Positions 1 through 7,853 of a DNA stretch of 64,000 nt are shown here, piece by piece (position 1 is the first letter of the stretch; every line of letters starts with the position of its first letter). Made by a program: the position numbers and the translations under genes. Under the pieces are notes generated by a model. That model was given only the letters and a program-made list of their open reading frames with translations, did not search any database and was not told where the DNA came from. The stretch is from a virus, in IMG/VR virus record IMGVR_UViG_3300044701_003160, positions 124,001 through 188,000 of that record; one strand, given 5' to 3'.

Positions 1-48
1 AGACTCAATTGATCCATTTCTCTTGACTACTTTGGTTCCGTTACTCAT
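1..48 (-). CDS. nrdA: Ribonucleotide reductase alpha subunit, N-terminus only (partial)
   Basis: Only the first 16 codons lie in the window; the gene runs off the left edge. The ATG overlaps the TGA of the primase gene as ATGA, so the two are translationally coupled. The visible peptide contains TKVVKRNGSIES. This resembles the start of an ATP-cone, the allosteric nucleotide-binding domain at the N-terminus of class I ribonucleotide reductase large subunits (typically VVKRDG followed by an acidic residue). T4-like cyanophages often place nrdA next to gene 61, which supports the call. With so little sequence, another ATP-cone protein such as NrdR-like or NrdD is possible. Confidence 0.5.
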   Translation of the reverse strand, partial: MSNGTKVVKRNGSIES

Positions 49-1013
49 ATTTTTTTCCAGGTGGTAAATTTAAGTTTTGCTTCTAATCCAGAATAAGTAT
101 TTAATTCTATCACAGACTGAACGTCTAGTCCAGATAATATCATCTCATTAATATCCTTTTCTTTTATTGCTGAAGGCCAGATAACGACCTTTTCTCCCCT
201 ATCAATAACTCTGGAGATTCTTGAGTGGATTTCTGCATTACGTGGTTCGTTATCGTATATCCAAACAGGATCGCTAATGCCCCACTTAGCAACATCACCA
301 TCTGCACCACATAAAGCAATTGAATTGGAGATAAATGTAGAGTCAAAGGGACCTTCTGTGATGTACACAGTTTGACCTTTTTTGACTTCATCAAGACCAT
401 AGATTTTTGGGGCATCGTCATCAAGCATCACAGTAATATATTTAATCTTGTTTGGACCAAGTGCTCTTCCTTGAAATCCGACTAGAGTATTTTGATAGAA
501 CAAAGGAATAATAATCCTTGGTTCATCTCTTTCCGTACTGTCGAATGTTTTTTTGAGAGAGTTGGTCCACTCCTTAAATTTATTGGCGTAATAGAATTTA
601 TAAGGATTTAAATTTCTATTTTCCAAATATTCTTTTGCATCAAGATTTTCTGATGCTTTTGGTAAATTTAATTTTGGTTTAAATTTTGGAGATTCAAATT
701 TAAATACTGGTTCCCCTACAGCAAAATTCCTTCCAGTATTTCCTTCTTTAAATTTCTCAAAAGTATATTGTTTATGAATCGTAGTATCTATTTGCTTGAG
801 AAAATTATTGAAGGATATATTAATTCCACAATTATGGCACTTAAAATTTGTATTGTTTTTGACTTGATACAAATATCCCCTTGCCTTATTTTTATTACTT
901 TGAGAGTCGCCACAAATTGGACAGCGAAAATTATAAAGATTATTCTTTACCTTCTTAAACTTCTTAAAGCGAGAAGATATCAAATTGATGTACTTTACAT
1001 CAACAAAGTCCAT
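45..1013 (-). CDS. 61: DNA primase, T4 gp61-like
   Basis: DnaG-type primase of 322 residues that makes RNA primers for the lagging strand together with the gp41 helicase. An N-terminal zinc finger is visible at about residues 31-62, with CPICG followed by CHNCG. A Toprim-like region follows (ITEGPFDS, then ALCGADGD), matching the metal-binding acidic residues of the family. The upstream frame could be read from a TTG two codons earlier, but the ATG at 1011-1013 gives the natural start MDFVDVKYIN. A strong sigma70 promoter lies 25-52 bases upstream. The stop overlaps the start of the probable nrdA gene, so primer synthesis and dNTP supply appear to share a transcript. Confidence 0.93.
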   Translation of the reverse strand: MDFVDVKYINLISSRFKKFKKVKNNLYNFRCPICGDSQSNKNKARGYLYQVKNNTNFKCHNCGINISFNNFLKQIDTTIHKQYTFEKFKEGNTGRNFAVGEPVFKFESPKFKPKLNLPKASENLDAKEYLENRNLNPYKFYYANKFKEWTNSLKKTFDSTERDEPRIIIPLFYQNTLVGFQGRALGPNKIKYITVMLDDDAPKIYGLDEVKKGQTVYITEGPFDSTFISNSIALCGADGDVAKWGISDPVWIYDNEPRNAEIHSRISRVIDRGEKVVIWPSAIKEKDINEMILSGLDVQSVIELNTYSGLEAKLKFTTWKKI

Positions 1014-1037
1014 AAACAAACATTAATCTGTTGATCT

Positions 1038-1065
1038 ATTCTACCAGACTACCGCGTTTTGTCAA
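1038..1065 (-). promoter_or_regulatory. Sigma70 promoter for primase-nrdA
   Basis: On the minus strand the sequence reads TTGACA (1060-1065), a 16-base spacer, then TAGAAT (1038-1043). TGG immediately precedes the -10, forming an extended -10. Predicted initiation is about 18 bases before the primase ATG. The match to the host vegetative promoter is strong, and no late-promoter motif is present, which fits early or middle expression. Confidence 0.75.
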
Positions 1066-1144
1066 GACAGAGGGACGTTATTATTCCAGTCCACTTGATG
1101 ACAGAATTTGTTGTTTTTTGTAGTGAGTAAAGCGTAATCTTTTT

Positions 1145-1178
1145 TTGAGTTTTCATTGGCATAAAAGCCAACACTCAA
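1145..1178 (-). terminator. Hairpin after the 137-residue gene, possible terminator
   Basis: A two-tier inverted repeat starts directly after the stop codon of the upstream gene. The outer arms are TTGAGT/ACTCAA and the inner arms TTGGC/GCCAA. On the minus strand it is followed by A-rich rather than U-rich sequence, so intrinsic termination is doubtful; RNA processing or 3'-end protection is an alternative. Confidence 0.35.
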
Positions 1179-1592
1179 TTATTTAGTTTTTTCTACTTGT
1201 ACTTCTGATACGTCCGGAGTTAAGAAATCAACAACAATATGAGATTGTGAAAATGCAAAACTACATACTGCAAAAATACCAACTACAATCCAACGAAATT
1301 TAACAAATTCTTCTAATTTATTCTCTATTTTTTCTATTCTTTCTGATACTACTTCGTGCTGATCTTTATTCTCAAGTCTCAGTTCTTCAATTACCCTACT
1401 AATATAATCGTCAGATTTATGACACTGTTCAATTCTTTCTTCGTGAACTGCAAGCATTTTACTAATATTCTGATTTGTTTTCCCCATTAACTGTATTGCT
1501 TCGTCAATCTTCCTCATCATAATTTCATATGCAGAAAGTCTTTCTTCCAACACAGCAATTTTAGTATCTGCGGATGCATTTGGATTAAACAT
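1179..1592 (-). CDS. Coiled-coil protein with a C-terminal membrane segment
   Basis: Protein of 137 residues, not assigned to a named family. Residues 8-95 form a long charged heptad-rich helix (LEERLSAYEIMMRKIDEAI, then IEKIENKLEEF). One hydrophobic segment follows at about residues 99-115 (WIVVGIFAVCSFAFS), and then a short acidic tail. The architecture recalls XhlA-type haemolysin and holin-associated proteins, which have an N-terminal coiled coil and a C-terminal membrane anchor. A role at the host membrane during lysis is therefore possible but unproven. A tandem late-promoter motif lies about 70 bases upstream and a hairpin follows the stop. Confidence 0.75.
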   Translation of the reverse strand: MFNPNASADTKIAVLEERLSAYEIMMRKIDEAIQLMGKTNQNISKMLAVHEERIEQCHKSDDYISRVIEELRLENKDQHEVVSERIEKIENKLEEFVKFRWIVVGIFAVCSFAFSQSHIVVDFLTPDVSEVQVEKTK

Positions 1593-1657
1593 TTTGGTTA
1601 TAGTTATTGATTTTTTACTACTATTAAACTAATCAATAACCCAAGTAGTATTGGAAT

Positions 1658-1669
1658 TATTTATTTATC
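1658..1669 (-). promoter_or_regulatory. Tandem late promoter motifs
   Basis: Overlapping minus-strand AATAAATA (1658-1665) and GATAAATA (1662-1669) match the NATAAATA late promoter used by gp55. They overlap the stop codon of the 75-residue gene and lie about 70 bases before the start of the coiled-coil membrane protein. Confidence 0.5.
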
Positions 1670-1888
1670 TATTGATTTCACCCATTTCCTATAAGGGGGT
1701 GAAAGTCTTCTAAAATCTACCGTTCCATCCTTCTTCTTCTTTCCCAACAAAGGATCAAACCCTGCGGTAGGCCCTTTAGGGTCAGAGGCACCAGTAAATC
1801 CACCAGTACCTACAACCATTCCCTCTTCTTTCAGATTTCTATAATTACGAAATGCCTCAATAATTTTATCAATCTTCTTCTTTTCCAT
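1661..1888 (-). CDS. Small protein carrying the gp23 N-arm motif
   Basis: Protein of 75 residues: a basic helical N-terminus, a glycine-rich middle and a lysine-rich C-terminus. Residues 28-48 (TGGFTGASDPKGPTAGFDPL plus a final L) align without gaps to residues 67-87 of the major capsid protein gp23 in this window, with 17 of 21 identical. In gp23 that stretch begins seven residues after the probable prohead-protease cleavage site, so it forms the N-arm of the mature subunit. The codons differ at many third positions, so this is not a recent duplication. The gene overlaps the preceding one by 20 bases. A capsid-binding role is an inference. Confidence 0.75.
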   Translation of the reverse strand: MEKKKIDKIIEAFRNYRNLKEEGMVVGTGGFTGASDPKGPTAGFDPLLGKKKKDGTVDFRRLSPPYRKWVKSIDK

Positions 1889-2261
1889 TGTAGATTTTGT
1901 ATAGTTCTTCTAGACAATAAAGATCAACTTGTATATTGTGAATACCAGATTTTGGATACTCAGGAAGTCTGTTGAGAAAAATAACAAAACTTTTCATAGA
2001 AGACCACAATTCCTTTTCAATTTTAAAAAATAACATCGGAGTTGTGGCTTCTCCAAATATATTATAAAGAATAATAAAATGATTTAAAAGAAGGTGAGTT
2101 TTTAATTCACCTGTATTTTTATATCTTTTCAATAATCTTTTAATATACTTAAAATGATTTAAATCCTTATCAAAGTCTTCCTTGGTGACTGCTTGAGGAT
2201 TTTCATAGTGTTTAATAGCAAACAAGAGGAAATTGTCCTCATTCAGTTCATTAAAGATCAT
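1869..2261 (-). CDS. Conserved cyanophage protein (DUF7207-like)
   Basis: Protein of 130 residues, mostly helical, with hydrophobic and aromatic residues in regular spacing. Diagnostic stretches include FLLFAIKHYENPQA near the N-terminus, FKYIKRLLKRYKNTGELK in the middle and HFIILYNIFGEATTPMLFFK. I recall this pattern from T4-like cyanophage genomes, where it is a small uncharacterised family. No catalytic motif, signal peptide or membrane segment is visible. The stop lies inside the next gene (20-base overlap), and the start is 7 bases after the stop of the upstream structural-type gene, so the three genes are probably co-transcribed from the late promoter at 3073. Function unknown. Confidence 0.8.
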   Translation of the reverse strand: MIFNELNEDNFLLFAIKHYENPQAVTKEDFDKDLNHFKYIKRLLKRYKNTGELKTHLLLNHFIILYNIFGEATTPMLFFKIEKELWSSMKSFVIFLNRLPEYPKSGIHNIQVDLYCLEELYKIYNGKEED

Positions 2262-2268
2262 AAGTTAA

Positions 2269-3039
2269 TCAAACACCAGTTGGATAAAGAATCCCATCAG
2301 AACCAGTACTAATTCCAGACATCGCAACAAGAGTTTCTGTCTTCACCCTAAAGTTCCCGTCACAATCGACATATGTAGTAACGCCTACCCAACCAGCGTG
2401 AGCGTATCCACTATATCCAATTGCAACATATTCAGATGAAGTAGAAATTCCATAAACTTGCTTATCATATCCATCAACATATCTCTTAAACGAAAGAGTT
2501 GCACCAGTAGCAATTCCAACAGAAATTGTAGATCCAAGAGAAATTGTTGTAGATCCAATAACAGAAATGGCAATATTACTTGCACCATTTACAAGTAAGT
2601 CACCAACAATCACACCAGATGGAGCAATAACAGGAATAATATCAGTTCCTACTCCAGCATTCGTAGTTGCTGTTCCTGTGACATTAAGAGTTGTAGTGGT
2701 TGGGGCACTATCATTAGCATTACTATATGAACTATCAAGAACTGTATACTTGGGAAGTTCGCTAATATAAAAACTTGTTCCAGAGATTCCAGTTGTGCTT
2801 AATCCCGCAGTGGAATCAATTGTCAATTGTGTTGTACTTGCAATACCAACAATTACAGAATCTCCATAGTAGGTTCCGCCATTACCGCGAATACCAAATC
2901 TAATTACGTTACCAGTTGCAGCTGCACCAACTTGTCCAAAAGTGGTACCGGATCCTGTTACAATCCAATCACTTCCGACAAGATTAAGAGATACTGTGCC
3001 TCCAGATCCTATGTTGTCATTGTTTCCCCAGAGTGCCAT
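2269..3039 (-). CDS. Beta-rich virion structural protein
   Basis: Protein of 256 residues rich in Gly, Ser, Thr, Val and Ile, with almost no charged clusters: the composition of phage tail or capsid-surface beta proteins. It starts MALWGNNDNIGSGG, like a family common in T4-like cyanophages. It continues with repeated short strands (VVGSTTISLGS-like) and ends in a Tyr/Gly-rich domain (YVAIGYSGYAHAGWVG, then a DGNFRVKTETLVAMSG segment). A perfect late promoter TATAAATA lies 34-41 bases upstream of the ATG, so late expression is likely. Which part of the particle it belongs to cannot be told from the sequence. Confidence 0.75.
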   Translation of the reverse strand: MALWGNNDNIGSGGTVSLNLVGSDWIVTGSGTTFGQVGAAATGNVIRFGIRGNGGTYYGDSVIVGIASTTQLTIDSTAGLSTTGISGTSFYISELPKYTVLDSSYSNANDSAPTTTTLNVTGTATTNAGVGTDIIPVIAPSGVIVGDLLVNGASNIAISVIGSTTISLGSTISVGIATGATLSFKRYVDGYDKQVYGISTSSEYVAIGYSGYAHAGWVGVTTYVDCDGNFRVKTETLVAMSGISTGSDGILYPTGV

Positions 3040-3072
3040 TCTTGTTACCTTTACTAATTTGTTTCGTAGAAA

Positions 3073-3080
3073 TATTTATA
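3073..3080 (-). promoter_or_regulatory. Late promoter TATAAATA
   Basis: Exact T4-type late promoter on the minus strand, 34 bases before the ATG of the 256-residue structural gene. It begins within the U-tract of the terminator of the upstream 61-residue gene, so termination and re-initiation share bases. Confidence 0.8.
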
Positions 3081-3110
3081 AAAAATAGAGACCCCAAATT
3101 TGAGGTCTCT
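3075..3110 (-). terminator. Intrinsic terminator after the 61-residue gene
   Basis: The minus strand folds as AGAGACC (3104-3110) and GGTCTCT (3087-3093), extended by partial pairing through the loop. It is followed by ATTTTTTATAAATA. The T-tract runs straight into the next late promoter. Confidence 0.85.
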
Positions 3111-3131
3111 CTATAATTTTGTGAAGTAATA

Positions 3132-3317
3132 TCAAGGAGTTGGATCTTTGGCTCCACCAGCAATTGCCCTAGCACGAACTTGTTCAATAATAAATGAAAC
3201 AAATCCGTTTGCCTTGATCTTTGGATTAGCACCAAGAAACTCTGAAATGACTAGAAGAACGGTGAGAATTGCCGCTTGATTTGCGTTGTAAAAAGCAATA
3301 AGTGCTGCTAAAGACAT
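3132..3317 (-). CDS. Small hydrophobic protein
   Basis: Protein of 61 residues with one hydrophobic helix at about residues 13-29 (NQAAILTVLLVISEFLG), then a basic/amphipathic helix and a short polar tail. The strong ribosome binding site AAGGAGG lies 8 bases before the ATG. Similar short proteins (LIAFYNANQAAILTVLL) recur in T4-like cyanophages and are unassigned. A membrane-associated role such as holin or antiholin is conceivable from size and hydropathy, but no second membrane segment or lysis partner is nearby. A near-consensus late motif CTAAATA (3346-3352) and a downstream terminator make this a possible single-gene late unit. Confidence 0.75.
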   Translation of the reverse strand: MSLAALIAFYNANQAAILTVLLVISEFLGANPKIKANGFVSFIIEQVRARAIAGGAKDPTP

Positions 3318-3353
3318 AATAACCTCCTTATGGTTTATCCTTTCTTATTTAGA

Positions 3354-5645
3354 TCAATCAAACCTTGAACCGACTCTATTTTGTTTTGCTCTCTCAGCAT
3401 TTGCCTTGCGAACAGCAACAATATGTGCTGGGTTTTGTCTCCCAGATCCAGGAGCTCCAGAGACAGGTGGTTTTTCTCCACGAACTTTAGGTGCTTGTCT
3501 GGATCCACCATATTTGAATGGTGCTTTATTTCTTGCAGCAACTTTAGGATCACCACCTTCTACAGATGGACGACCAGTTCTAAAATTCTTTTCAGTCTCT
3601 TTTGCGTATCTAGTTCTCTCATCAACCAATTCACCTTCTGGTTCATATCCAGCAGTAATAGAAGGATCAGTTCCTTTAGGTGCTGATCTGAGTGCCTGAA
3701 GTTTTCTTTGCAGAATTTGAACTTCTTGCTGCCTCATTCTATCTTGTTGTTGTTGGACTTTTTTTTTCTGTTGGTCTGGTTGCTCTGAAGTTTTTGGTTG
3801 CATCTCAAGTGCTTGCTCTGCTACTTTCTTTGCAATTTTAGTTGCAGTAGCATACATCACTTCTTTACCACGACCAGGATATCTTGCCTCAAAGTCCGAT
3901 GAACTCTTCTTCATAGACTTAACAAGTTCCTCTTTCTTTTTAGTTTCAGCAGCAGTTAAAACTTTCTCATCAATCTGAACCTCTTCACTTCTTACACTTG
4001 CAAGAAGATCATCTAACTTACTGGATCTTTTTCTTTTTGCAGGTGGTTTAGCAGTTCCACCACTTACTTTAGTGGTCTTTGCTTTTGCTGCAGGTGCCTT
4101 TGCTTTTGGTTTTGGTTTTGGTTTTGCTGGAGTTGTTGCACTACCTTCCCAAGGATCAGCAGGTTTTTCTGCAGTTTTCTTTTCAGGTCCTTTGTATGAA
4201 CCACTGCTTACTTTTTCTTTTTGTCCTGCACCAGCACCACGATAGGTTGATGCCTTTCTTGTTCCAGTATGTGCTGCACTTGGAGTTTTATCTCCACCTT
4301 CCATTTTACGAGCAACACCTAATGCACCTTTAGCAACCTTTCTTGCTCCAGTTGCTACTGCTTGTTTTGCAGATTTCTTAAGACCAGAGAGTTTCTTTCT
4401 AGCAACACTTAAAAGACCTTCCTTTTTCTTTTCAGTACCACCAGTAGATGTATCGTGCCCAAAAGTAACTTTTGCTTCAGTTAATGCATATTCAATTGCC
4501 TCTTCAATATCATCTTCTTCATAACCTTCTTCCAGAAGTTCATCATATACACTCTCAACAATATAATCTACTTCGTCAATCTCTACCATTTCAAGAAGAG
4601 TTCCACCAAGATTTTCTACGGCTTCACCCATACTTGGATTAATCTTAATCTTGTTCTTTACTTTCTTTTCGGTAATTTCCTTTTCATTCTCTTCCTTATC
4701 AATAAGATCTGCAACTTCAATAAGATCCTGTCTCCAATTTGAGAATCCTTCCTTTACTGTCTTTTTCTTTTTCTTAAACTTACCAGAAACTTCTCCTTCC
4801 TCATACCCTTTTCCATCTCCATCATCATCCCACCATCTCTTCACTTCTTTTGCTTCGTGAGTTGAGATTGCCTTACCAATTGCCTTTCTACGCTTTAGAA
4901 GATACTTATCAGCATTTGTATTCTTCTTACCGTCATTATCAACATCAGCATCTTCATGTCCTACAGGATCAAGTGCTTCTTTAGTGAGATTCTTTTCTCT
5001 CATAGCCTTTGCTTTAGCAAGTAATCTTTCTCTTGCAGCATCTCTTTCTGCTTTAGGAATAGCAGTTACTGCACCAAGTTTTTCTGCTGGTTTGCCGGGA
5101 ACTGAAGACTCGCCAAGTTCTCCAAGTGCTTTTGCTTTACGAATCTTCTTAGGATTCTTTAACTTACCACCAGGATACATATCACTCTCATCATCACGAT
5201 CATAATCAGGATCTACATTTGCACGATGTCTTGCTGCTCTTTCAGGAGATGCTTTGTCTGCATGAATACCTGCTCTACGTCCAGGAGAAATCTTATCCGA
5301 TGCTCTCTTTTCTTTCTGCTTAAGAGCACTACGCTTTTTCTTATAATCTTTGAGAGTCATACCCTCTTCAATTTCAAATTCCGATTCCTCCTCTTTAATT
5401 GGAGTAACATTAACAACTCTTTTCTTTGCTTGCTTACTGTAAAGTCTCTCTGCTTGTACTCTCTTTTTTCTTGCTTTCGCTGCTACTTTAGGATCTCCAC
5501 CACTTAATCCAGCAAGAACACCAGCTCTTTTTCCTGCTTCCTTTGATGCCTTTAGGGCAAGGTCAGCAGAAACTTCATCAAGTTGTTGTGCAGCAACCTG
5601 CTCCAAATAAACCTTGGAAATATCATTCAGAGGATTTATAGACAT
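3354..5645 (-). CDS. Large Lys/Ala-rich modular protein, probably virion-internal
   Basis: Protein of 763 residues, highly charged and low-complexity, with no recognised enzyme domain. Visible modules: the N-terminal GGDPKVAAKARKK returns near the C-terminus as GGDPKVAARNKAP. Two acidic calcium-loop-like segments occur, a dockerin-like DVDNDGKKNTNADKYLLKRR and a DDDGDGKGYEEG. An acidic helical stretch carries YVIESVYDELLEEGYEEDD. A histone H1-like tract (PAKPKPKPKAKAPAAKAK) lies in the middle, and KVLTAAETKKKEELVKSMKK plus RYPGRGKEVMYATATKIAK form a motif recurrent in cyanophage virion proteins. CATAAATA lies 34 bases upstream. DNA compaction or a core/internal role is inferred from composition only. 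Confidence 0.8.
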   Translation of the reverse strand: MSINPLNDISKVYLEQVAAQQLDEVSADLALKASKEAGKRAGVLAGLSGGDPKVAAKARKKRVQAERLYSKQAKKRVVNVTPIKEEESEFEIEEGMTLKDYKKKRSALKQKEKRASDKISPGRRAGIHADKASPERAARHRANVDPDYDRDDESDMYPGGKLKNPKKIRKAKALGELGESSVPGKPAEKLGAVTAIPKAERDAARERLLAKAKAMREKNLTKEALDPVGHEDADVDNDGKKNTNADKYLLKRRKAIGKAISTHEAKEVKRWWDDDGDGKGYEEGEVSGKFKKKKKTVKEGFSNWRQDLIEVADLIDKEENEKEITEKKVKNKIKINPSMGEAVENLGGTLLEMVEIDEVDYIVESVYDELLEEGYEEDDIEEAIEYALTEAKVTFGHDTSTGGTEKKKEGLLSVARKKLSGLKKSAKQAVATGARKVAKGALGVARKMEGGDKTPSAAHTGTRKASTYRGAGAGQKEKVSSGSYKGPEKKTAEKPADPWEGSATTPAKPKPKPKAKAPAAKAKTTKVSGGTAKPPAKRKRSSKLDDLLASVRSEEVQIDEKVLTAAETKKKEELVKSMKKSSSDFEARYPGRGKEVMYATATKIAKKVAEQALEMQPKTSEQPDQQKKKVQQQQDRMRQQEVQILQRKLQALRSAPKGTDPSITAGYEPEGELVDERTRYAKETEKNFRTGRPSVEGGDPKVAARNKAPFKYGGSRQAPKVRGEKPPVSGAPGSGRQNPAHIVAVRKANAERAKQNRVGSRFD

Positions 5646-5646
5646 C

Positions 5647-6945
5647 TTAATAAACGCTTTCTTTTATTTTTCTATACTTATTTATGAAATTGACCCCGTA
5701 TGCCTTACCACCCTTCTGAAGATTTTGACTATTCGTTCCAACTGCACCTGGAGTCTTACTTGCATAATGTTTAAATGCACCTAAAGTCCCCACAAGAGTA
5801 TTTGGATGAGTCTTATCTCTCATAGGACTATCCATTTTAACTTCTGTATATTCAGTCAAATCCTTAATCCAGGACTTAAACATATAACCTTCTTCAGTCA
5901 CGCAGATTAGATAATTAGTTCCTCTACGAACTACTTCACCAACTAATCCAGTATTTAAGTTCTGAACCTCATCACCCATTCTAAAAATTCTACCTCTCAC
6001 ATAATTCTCACGAAGATTACCCATATCATACTTTGGAGCAATCTCCCAGAGATTATAACTTTCTTTCTTTACTTTAGATTTCTTCACACCCATTCCTTGA
6101 CGAACTGAATTGAAGAGTGCTTGAGTTTCTGCATCATTTAATGACTTTGGAGTTCCTCTGCGGAATGATGCAAAGTCATCATCCATTACTGCTTTTCTCA
6201 TTTTAGATGCAGACATTCCACTTACACCTTCTGCATCAGCATCACGAACACCAGCAGAAACAACACGAATTAAATCAAAGGTATAAAGATCACCATTATA
6301 TTTTTGAGCGAGGTTCTCAAACTCTGCTTGACGATCTGAACCAACAACGATATTTACGTTTGAGTATCCTTCTTCGTTTGCATTTACAAGAACATCAAAT
6401 ATTGTTTTCATCTTATAATCATTAATAATGTTCTCCTCAAATTCAGGGAACATCTTTTTCATATACGAAACTTTAAGATCTGGATCTAATGGATTTTTCT
6501 TTGGATCTTGAGATCTTGATGGATAGATTTTAACATCACCACCAGCAGAGATTCTCTTTGCAGACTTCAGAAGTTTTTCGTGTCCGACTGTTGGTGGATT
6601 GAAGCGACCAAATACAACTGTAAGTGGTGGAAGTTCTTGTTCTTGTCCTTGATCTTCAGGTGCTGCTCCAGGTGCTTGAGATGCTGCAGGAGCAGGTGCT
6701 TGTGCTGTTTGAGGTTGTGCTGCAGGAGCTGGTACTGCTTGCCTTGCTGCCCCAGCAGGTTCTTCTGCACCTTTTGCCTGACGACCATCAATATACTTAA
6801 GTTTTCCCTTTTCAGTTCTTGCAACAACTTTACCAGAGCGATCTAACCAACCACCGTGGCCGTCTCCAGTATATCCAAGTTTTTTCGCTTGCATCGCTGC
6901 TTGCGACTCTGTTGCTTCTATTATGAATTTTAAGAAACTCTTCAT
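5647..6945 (-). CDS. Nucleotidyltransferase-domain protein, probable virion protein
   Basis: Protein of 432 residues in three parts. The N-terminus (1-100) starts MKSFLKFIIEA and ends in an Ala/Pro/Gln-rich linker. The middle is a cytidylyltransferase/NMNAT-type Rossmann domain with GRFNPPTVGH (113-122, TxGH in place of HxGH) and MSASKMR (244-250), matching the second nucleotide-binding signature of the superfamily. The C-terminal part has an SH3/KOW-like segment (GDEVQNLNTGLVGEVVRRGT) and ends in INKYRKIKES, as seen in other cyanophage virion-type proteins. It has its own late promoter and ends one base before the next gene starts. The substrate is unknown; NMN, nicotinate mononucleotide or a sugar/lipid phosphate are the family options. 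Confidence 0.8.
   Translation of the reverse strand: MKSFLKFIIEATESQAAMQAKKLGYTGDGHGGWLDRSGKVVARTEKGKLKYIDGRQAKGAEEPAGAARQAVPAPAAQPQTAQAPAPAASQAPGAAPEDQGQEQELPPLTVVFGRFNPPTVGHEKLLKSAKRISAGGDVKIYPSRSQDPKKNPLDPDLKVSYMKKMFPEFEENIINDYKMKTIFDVLVNANEEGYSNVNIVVGSDRQAEFENLAQKYNGDLYTFDLIRVVSAGVRDADAEGVSGMSASKMRKAVMDDDFASFRRGTPKSLNDAETQALFNSVRQGMGVKKSKVKKESYNLWEIAPKYDMGNLRENYVRGRIFRMGDEVQNLNTGLVGEVVRRGTNYLICVTEEGYMFKSWIKDLTEYTEVKMDSPMRDKTHPNTLVGTLGAFKHYASKTPGAVGTNSQNLQKGGKAYGVNFINKYRKIKESVY
5679..5686 (-). promoter_or_regulatory. Late promoter CATAAATA
   Basis: NATAAATA match on the minus strand, 34 bases upstream of the 763-residue gene and inside the last codons of the upstream gene. Confidence 0.65.
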
Positions 6946-6965
6946 ATTGTTTATTCTTATACCTT

Positions 6966-6973
6966 TATTTATT
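6966..6973 (-). promoter_or_regulatory. Late promoter AATAAATA
   Basis: NATAAATA match on the minus strand, 21 bases before the ATG of the nucleotidyltransferase-like gene; it overlaps the stop codon of the upstream gene. Confidence 0.6.
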
Positions 6974-7757
6974 AATTTAAAAGAAACGAAGGATCTTTAT
7001 CTAGATCAAATGGACTTTTTCTCAATCCAGAAATTTTAAGAGCCATCAAAAAGGACCATCTTTCCTGACTAGCAGAATTTGTTTTTATTCTAATTCTTAT
7101 GTTGCTATTTCCAACCATATTAGAAAATCTAGGAACACCAAAATTTTCTACATCTCTTCCCATATAATATAATCCAAATCCCTTTACCTGAATATAATAT
7201 GTATTTTTAGAATTATAATACTGCTCTACTGCTTGTGCTGCAGACTTACCTTCTAATAAAAATTTATCTGGAAAATTTTTAAGATCTAATTTTCTTCCTA
7301 TTTGCCTTTTAGATACATTTGAATATTCATTCCCAAGCATAAATCTTTGGGGAGGATTTTTTTCTGGTTTCCACCAATTATTAGCTTCTCGAATGATATT
7401 AAAATTTTTAGCAATACCTATCATCGTTTGGGCTGCTTCTTTTTGATTACTAGATTTTCTTTCGTCAATATAAAACTTTTTTTGTGTGGTATCAAAATCC
7501 ATATTCAGTTGAGCAAAATCGGCAGATAATTTTTCTTTCAATTCAAATTTTGTTACTTTTGGTGCATTTTTAGGAAGCGTTATTTCCAAATCAGCTTTAG
7601 CGTTGTCTGCTCCGGCAGGATCTCCGCAAGTAAATCCTTTGGATCTTAATTTTTTAATCAAATCTTCTTCATACTGGAATCCAGCATTATTTGCTATCAC
7701 TTTTGGAGATCCGCCATCACCATCTAGTAATGGTTGATCATCTTTTACTTTGGGCAT
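6972..7757 (-). CDS. Putative PD-(D/E)XK-fold nuclease-like protein
   Basis: Protein of 261 residues without a close match I can name. The N-terminal half shows the restriction-endonuclease-fold pattern: an acidic residue in a first helix (FQYEEDLIKKLRSKGF, E30/E31), D56 in GADNAKADLEI, then E72-x-K74 in KFELKEKLSADFAQLNMDF. This is the canonical D...ExK metal site, with a polar residue after the strand. The C-terminal half (YYIQVKGFGLYYMGRD and a basic IRIRIKTNSASQERW) could bind DNA. It has a late promoter and sits between two probable virion genes, so a packaged or late-acting nuclease is plausible. The fold assignment is inferred from motifs only. Confidence 0.65.
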   Translation of the reverse strand: MPKVKDDQPLLDGDGGSPKVIANNAGFQYEEDLIKKLRSKGFTCGDPAGADNAKADLEITLPKNAPKVTKFELKEKLSADFAQLNMDFDTTQKKFYIDERKSSNQKEAAQTMIGIAKNFNIIREANNWWKPEKNPPQRFMLGNEYSNVSKRQIGRKLDLKNFPDKFLLEGKSAAQAVEQYYNSKNTYYIQVKGFGLYYMGRDVENFGVPRFSNMVGNSNIRIRIKTNSASQERWSFLMALKISGLRKSPFDLDKDPSFLLN

Positions 7758-7780
7758 TTTTATTATGTACTTTTTTCAAG

Positions 7781-7788
7781 TATTTATG
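7781..7788 (-). promoter_or_regulatory. Late promoter CATAAATA
   Basis: NATAAATA match on the minus strand, 24 bases upstream of the PD-(D/E)XK-like gene and 8 bases after the terminator of the upstream gene. Confidence 0.65.
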
Positions 7789-7796
7789 AAATAATC

Positions 7797-7829
7797 AATA
7801 AAAACCCCCCCAACAATAAGTTGAGAGGG
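7797..7829 (-). terminator. Intrinsic terminator after the 271-residue gene
   Basis: On the minus strand, CCCTCTCAAC (7820-7829) pairs over 10 positions, including G-U pairs, with GTTGGGGGGG (7805-7814) across a five-base loop. TTTTTATT follows. Confidence 0.8.
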
Positions 7830-7853
7830 TCAGAGAAACTTTCGCTTTATCTA

